From Tulasnella sp. 424 (Eukaryota > Basidiomycota > Agaricomycetes > Cantharellales > Tulasnellaceae), in NCBI GenBank assembly GCA_019633425.1, contig WSUB01000001.1, positions 744,001 to 808,000 on the forward strand: a stretch of 64,000 bases of DNA, in the 5' to 3' direction. The notes under the pieces are model-generated. The model saw only the letters and a program-made list of their open reading frames with translations, ran no database searches and was not told where the DNA came from. The translations under genes were made by a program, and so were the position numbers. Below, piece by piece: positions 59,691 to 64,000 of the stretch; the stretch's first letter is position 1, and each line of letters opens with the position of its first letter.

Positions 59691-60319
59691 GACAGCTTCC
59701 CGGACCGACAGAAGGTATAAAAAGAACACGTTCATTCCCAATGTCCTGTGAAAACCGCAGATGAAATGAAATGTCCAATCATTGTCTCGTCAATTCGAAG
59801 TCGGTCGGTCTGGCTCCAGGCTCCCGGAGAACGTGGCCGGCCGGATCTAAAACCAGCTCTCCCGTTGCCGGATGGAGGAAACGGAAGATGTATCGTTCCA
59901 AAATTGAGCGCGCATAGATAAGGATTTGGGCTGTGGACATGGGCGAGATCGGTGGCCAAGTGCCAAAGCCTTGGAGATGGAAGAGAAGCTTGTTGGTATT
60001 TCATTCTAAACTCATTGGATTGGCCATTCACAGAGTCAAGGAGCGTCTAATGGGAGATAAGGAGTGAACTCAACGGGCCACCGGCTCTGAATATCCACAG
60101 GAGGGAAGCAAAGGGGCCGTCTTCGTTTATTTCCGAGAAAGCCGATCGGCCGACGCTGCACCCTCGGGGCTCGGCCTTTGCTGAATTCCCAAATTCGCGA
60201 AAAGTACTTAAGACTTTCGCGTGTGCCCCCGGCCGACCAATCGTCTCCAGCCTATTCCGCTCGCATTTACCTTTCCCCCTTTTCCATTACCATCCTTTAC
60301 CTTTAGACGATCCTACACC
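59691..60319. other. End of repeat unit and LEU1 promoter region
   Basis: 629 bp. The first about 310 bp repeat the sequence downstream of the other methyltransferase copies; unique sequence starts near 60005. The LEU1 promoter part holds a palindrome GCCGATCGGC (60141-60150), an inverted repeat with CGCGAAAAGT/ACTTTCGCG arms (60196-60221) and a CCAAT box (60237-60241). Confidence 0.5.
60196..60221. promoter_or_regulatory. Dyad-symmetric element upstream of LEU1
   Basis: Arms CGCGAAAAGT and ACTTTCGCG are inverted repeats but for one extra A, with a 7-nt spacer ACTTAAG. It lies about 100 bp before the LEU1 ATG. It does not match the yeast Leu3 site CCG-N4-CGG. Confidence 0.35.
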
Positions 60320-63011
60320 ATGCCGACTACAGTCTCAGGGCCACGAACTTTGTACGATAAAATCTGGGATGATCATGTGGTGTACGTCGCTATTTTTGCA
60401 GGTGGAGAAGGGCTTTCGATCGGGGCGAGGCGCTAACGGCTTGACTTTTCCGTATCGACCACCAGTCATCAGCAAGAAGATGGAACAGCTTTGCTATACA
60501 TAGACAGGTAAAGCGGAACTCAAAGCGAGGAAAGCACGAGTGGATATGCTGACTAGAGCTCGTTCGTCGTCCTAGACATCTTGTCCACGAAGTGACAAGT
60601 CCACAAGCATTCGAGGGACTGTAGGTTTACGAGCTGCGGTATCACAAGAGCCATCTGACTCACGAAGGCCGCTCCATCGCATAGTCGAACAGCTGGCCGG
60701 GCGGTCCGAAGACCCGACTGCACTCTCGCGACCGTTGATCACAACGTACCGTATGTCTGAAATTAATGCAACCTTCTCGTGGCCAAACTCACTAAAGCGA
60801 CGAACAGAACCTTTTCACGAAAGAACTTCAAGAGCGTTACAGACTTCATCAAGGAGCCGGATTCGCGCGCCCAGTGCGAGGCCCTCGAGGATAATGTTAA
60901 GGAGTTCGGTTTGACTTACTTCGGCATGACTGACCGTCGCCAAGGTACGCGATTAAGGGATGATTCATCGAGTGGCTTGTCTGACACTCATGTCGCGGCA
61001 GGCATTGTACACATCATCGGTCCCGAGCAGGGTTTCACCCTCCCTGGCATTACCTGCGTTTGTGGTGACTCTCATACCAGCACGCATGGCGCATTCGGTT
61101 CCCTGGCCTTCGGTATTGGTACCAGTCAAGTCGAGCACGTCCTCGCAACTCAAACCCTTCTCCAAAAGAAGGGCAAGAACATGCTCATCAACATTGAGGG
61201 TACCCTTCTTCCCGGCGTCACTTCAAAAGACGTGATCTTGCACGTGATTGGCGTCATCGGTACAGCCGGAGGCACTGGTAGTGTCATCGAGTACGCCGGC
61301 AGTGTCGTTAGGGCTTGGACGATGGAGGAGCGGATGAGCGTGTGCAATATGAGCATCGAGGCCGGTGCCCGCGCTGGAATGGTCGCGCCAGATGAAATCA
61401 CCTTTGGATACCTAAAGGGTCGGCCACTCGCTCCGAAGGGCGAGGAATGGGACCAGGCTGTCGAGTATTGGAAGTCCTTGAGGACGGACGAGGGTGCCAA
61501 GTTCGACATCGAAGTTCACATCAAGGGAGAGGATATCCCGCCTAGCGTTACTTGGGGTACCAGCCCTCAAGACGTTGTCTCAATCACGGGCAAAGTACCA
61601 GATCCAGCACTGCAACCGGATCCAATCAAAAAGGGTGCCATGGAGCGAGCTTTGCAATACATGGGTCTGGAAGCCAATACACCTATGGAGAGCATCGCCA
61701 TTGACAAAGTCTTCATCGGCTCTTGCACCAACGGACGTATCGGCGATCTTCGTTCGGCTGCCAACATCGTCCTTTCGTTCCCTCCCGGTTCTCGCGTTCC
61801 CGACAGTGTCCAAGCGATGATCGTGCCCGGCTCGGGTCTCGTCAAGCAGCAGGCAGAAGCCGAAGGGCTTGATGCTGTGTTCAAGCGAGCTGGCTTCGAG
61901 TGGAGGGAAGCAGGTTGCTCGATGTGCCTAGGCATGAACCCCGACCAGCTCAAACCTGGCGAACGATGCGCAAGTACCAGCAACCGAAACTTCGAGGGGC
62001 GACAAGGTGCTGGTGGCAGGACGCACTTGATGAGCCCGGCGATGGCGGCTGCAGCGGCGATGACGGGCCACTTGACGGATGTGCGGAAGCACTTGCTAGG
62101 CGAAGGCGAATCCGGCGAAACCGCTGGCCAGAAAGCGCAGATCAAGGTTACCAGCGCCTTCGACTTTTTGACAGACGAAGTCTTGCCTCCACCAAAACCT
62201 CAAGGTTACGCAGGTGCTACCGACGCCACGGATCTCCCCGCAGCTGGCGGTTCTTCAGCCATTAAATTCACCGTCCTCCGTGGCGGAGCCGCTCCGTTGT
62301 CCATCCCCAACGTTGACACCGATATGATCATCCCGAAACAATTCCTTAAGACGCTGAAGCGGACCGGCTTGGGCAACGCTCTTTTCTGGACCCTAAGAAG
62401 GACGCCGGAGACCGAGGAGATGACAGACTTCGTCCTGAACAAGCCACCGTATGACAGGGCGAAAATTATGGTGTGTACCGGGGAGAACTTCGGGTGCGGG
62501 AGTAGCCGTGAGCACGCTGCTTGGAGCTTGTGAGTTTTCCTTTCCACGGTGGTCACTTATTCGGAGGCATCGCTGACGTACCGAGCAACTCGTATTCAGG
62601 CTTGACTTCGGTATCTCCGCTGTTATTGCACCGTCGTTTGGTGAAATCTTCAAGACCAACTCGATGCAGAACGGTCTTTTGCCTGTCGTCTTGCCCCAAT
62701 CCGAATGCCAAAAGCTGTATGAGGACGCTGTCAATGGCCTAGACCTCGAGGTGGACTTGGACAAGCTTGAAGTCCGCAGATTTAACGGCGAGCCACCAAT
62801 TCCTTTCGAAGTCGAACCGTTCCGCCGTCATTGCTTGTTGAACGGATTGGACGATATCGGGTTGACGATGCAGAAGGAGGACTTCATTGTCGACTTTGAG
62901 CAGAAGAGGAGTGACTTGTGGCCATGGCTTGACGGGTTCGGTTACAAGAAGGGCGGAGGCAGGATTGATGCGAAGGAAGTCAAGAAGAAGACCACCAAGA
63001 TGGACTGGTGA
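60320..63011 (+). CDS. LEU1: 3-isopropylmalate dehydratase (isopropylmalate isomerase)
   Basis: Second step of leucine synthesis: isomerises 2- to 3-isopropylmalate with a [4Fe-4S] cluster in the cytosol. Fungal single-chain form, with the large (LeuC) and small (LeuD) parts fused. Start [20 protein letters not shown] at 60320. Short first exons give [20 protein letters not shown], then [20 protein letters not shown] (acceptor GCATAG) and [13 protein letters not shown] (acceptor GAACAG). Cluster ligands are the cysteines in [27 protein letters not shown] and [14 protein letters not shown]. The LeuD part has [33 protein letters not shown], and after the last intron [20 protein letters not shown]. 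About 770 residues. Stop at 63011. Confidence 0.95.
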
Positions 63012-63425
63012 TTTTGGGACACTCCGACTAAAGATCTATATTCCCCGTGTTAGTTTGAATGTGTACTTTACTCTATTCACAAACTGTCAAAGTGTTTTAA
63101 ACATTGAGAGGAAACGGTTGCATTCGAATCGCGAGTTCCTGGTGGATTCTATCTTTGCGTCCAAAAGCTCTTCCAGCTTCTTTGATGACACTGAGTATCG
63201 CGTGGGTGTCTGGTCGTCGTTGGTCGTCTTAGCAGCAGTCGACATCGACCTGGGAAAAGAGTTCGCCCCGCCACCGAGTTGTGGCTGCGGCGCGCTTGAG
63301 TCTGTTTGCCGTCGACCCCTGTTTTCTGCTGGACTGGCATCAGCTGCCACTTAAACCTTTCAGCCGCTGCCACCGCCCGCTCGTCTCTCCCTCATTTGTA
63401 CACTTATTTCCCGTCTTTTCGGCAG
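63012..63425. other. Intergenic between LEU1 and the last gene
   Basis: 414 bp with the LEU1 3' UTR and the promoter of the next gene. I see no gene in it. Confidence 0.45.
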
Positions 63426-64000
63426 ATGCAAGCTGTTATAAGTCCAATGGCGAGCCACGACGTTTCTCCAGGGATTGGCAGTTCTTCCGGTACGTTTATG
63501 CTCCCTGCTTATAATTACTCTGCTGTGACGTCCTGATGTCTCTTTTCCTCTCGTAGCGGATGTACGTCCATCGCTACGTAGGCAGACCACGGACCAAATT
63601 CTCTTCTACTATCAGTCTGCAGAAGCAGACTCGGGCAGCACTAGTGTCTCTCCCGCCGCGCAAGAAATCACCATCCCCACCCAGTCCAGCACTCAATATT
63701 CTCTACCTTCACCGTTCGCCAACTCTTCTCCAGAACCTTCACCTTCGAGGCTCGAGGGAAGAAGGCAAAGGTTACCGAGTACAGCAGGGGCCGATAACAG
63801 GCGGCTTCATATCGTCGAGGTCGACGCGGACGAACCAACAGTAGGCGACCTTCCTGTCATCGAGGACCAGCTTAACACGTCGAGAACAACCAGCCCCAAA
63901 GGCCAAGCGGCATCTGGGGAGCCGTCAAGTCGAAAGCGGTCCACTTCAAACAACCTACTTTCCCGCCGAGGTCACGAGCATAGCCGGCTCGCGCTTATGG
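63426..64000 (+). CDS. Unrecognised gene, 3' partial at window end
   Basis: Two exons can be read. The first is MQAVISPMASHDVSPGIGSS from 63426, ending before GTACGT at about 63491. After an acceptor CTCGTAG at 63557, the frame continues open to the window end: ADVRPSLRRQTTDQILFYYQ, then Ser/Pro/Thr-rich sequence and RRLHIVEVDADEPTVGDLPV. The visible about 165 residues are polar, mostly low complexity and probably disordered, without a signal peptide or membrane helix. They represent only the N-terminal part. I cannot name a family; the informative domain probably lies beyond the window. Confidence 0.6.

Larger units (their letters stand above)
53913..60004 (+). repeat. Tandem array of three 1.97-kb methyltransferase units
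   Basis: The same landmarks recur in order: TGCCAT(T/C)GAA at 53924, 55901 and 57872; ATG at 54135, 56108 and 58256; stop TGA ending at 55564, 57539 and 59690; and GGTATTTCAT at the end of each unit (about 55890, 57860 and 60004). Start-to-start distances are 1973 bp for copies 1 to 2 and 2148 bp for copies 2 to 3. The second falls to 1971 bp if the 100-N gap and one 77-bp duplicate are removed. Introns and intergenic parts are repeated as well as exons, so whole segments were duplicated. Confidence 0.93.

Noticed and set aside
60660..60810. Apparent frameshift in LEU1 between FEGL and TFSRKN
   Set aside because: Using acceptors GCATAG and GAACAG restores [13 protein letters not shown] and NVPTFSRKN in frame, so the gene is intact.
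53388..64000. Methyltransferase array as part of a secondary-metabolite cluster
   Set aside because: No backbone synthase, cytochrome P450, transporter or regulator lies beside it; neighbours are EMP24 and LEU1.

Overview
The window is nuclear DNA of a filamentous basidiomycete, most likely an agaricomycete. Genes are dense on both strands and broken by many short GT-AG introns of about 45-70 nt. The protein families are fungal (chitin deacetylase, LEU1, AVO2, FAR11, fungal-length NDUFA1), and there are no operons. I support 24 complete protein genes plus one partial gene at each edge. I see no rRNA, tRNA, transposon or CRISPR array.

Layout. 1-11 kb: 3' part of the STRIPAK subunit FAR11, a chitin deacetylase, an unrecognised gene, and a membrane-anchored aspartic protease with a very long cytoplasmic tail. 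11-20 kb: DPH1, a GCK-III/Ste20 kinase and a hydroxyacid-oxoacid transhydrogenase. 20-31 kb: a mitochondrial lipoate-protein ligase, an RNPS1-like SR protein, complex I subunit NDUFA1, a small unknown gene, TFIIF alpha, MIX23/CCDC58, HIS6 and a disordered unknown protein. 31-46 kb: NPC1/NCR1, cytosolic PheRS beta (FRS1), the TORC2 subunit AVO2 and the ubiquitin E1 UBA1. 46-53 kb: a small secreted protein, OST1 (ribophorin I), a PPR-like mitochondrial protein, RanBP1/YRB1 and the p24 cargo receptor EMP24. 53.9-60.0 kb: three tandem copies of a class I SAM methyltransferase gene in units of about 1.97 kb, with a 100-N assembly gap inside the array. 60-64 kb: LEU1 (isopropylmalate isomerase) and the 5' part of an unrecognised gene.

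Most genes are single-copy housekeeping functions of translation, secretion, mitochondria, ubiquitin and amino-acid synthesis. They do not form a pathway. Many neighbours are divergent pairs with 120-210 bp between start codons, or convergent pairs with stops 60-190 bp apart.

The least ordinary part is the methyltransferase array. The three copies keep all introns and open frames, copy 3 is a mosaic of the other two, and the gap is flanked by a perfect 77-bp duplication. That duplication suggests either a false gap or a collapsed array with more copies. Other points of interest are the internally repeated tail of the aspartic protease, two lipoate-ligase introns whose canonical 3' splice sites remove conserved residues, and several unrecognised genes. 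Exon joins were worked out by eye from reading frame, splice signals and family knowledge.
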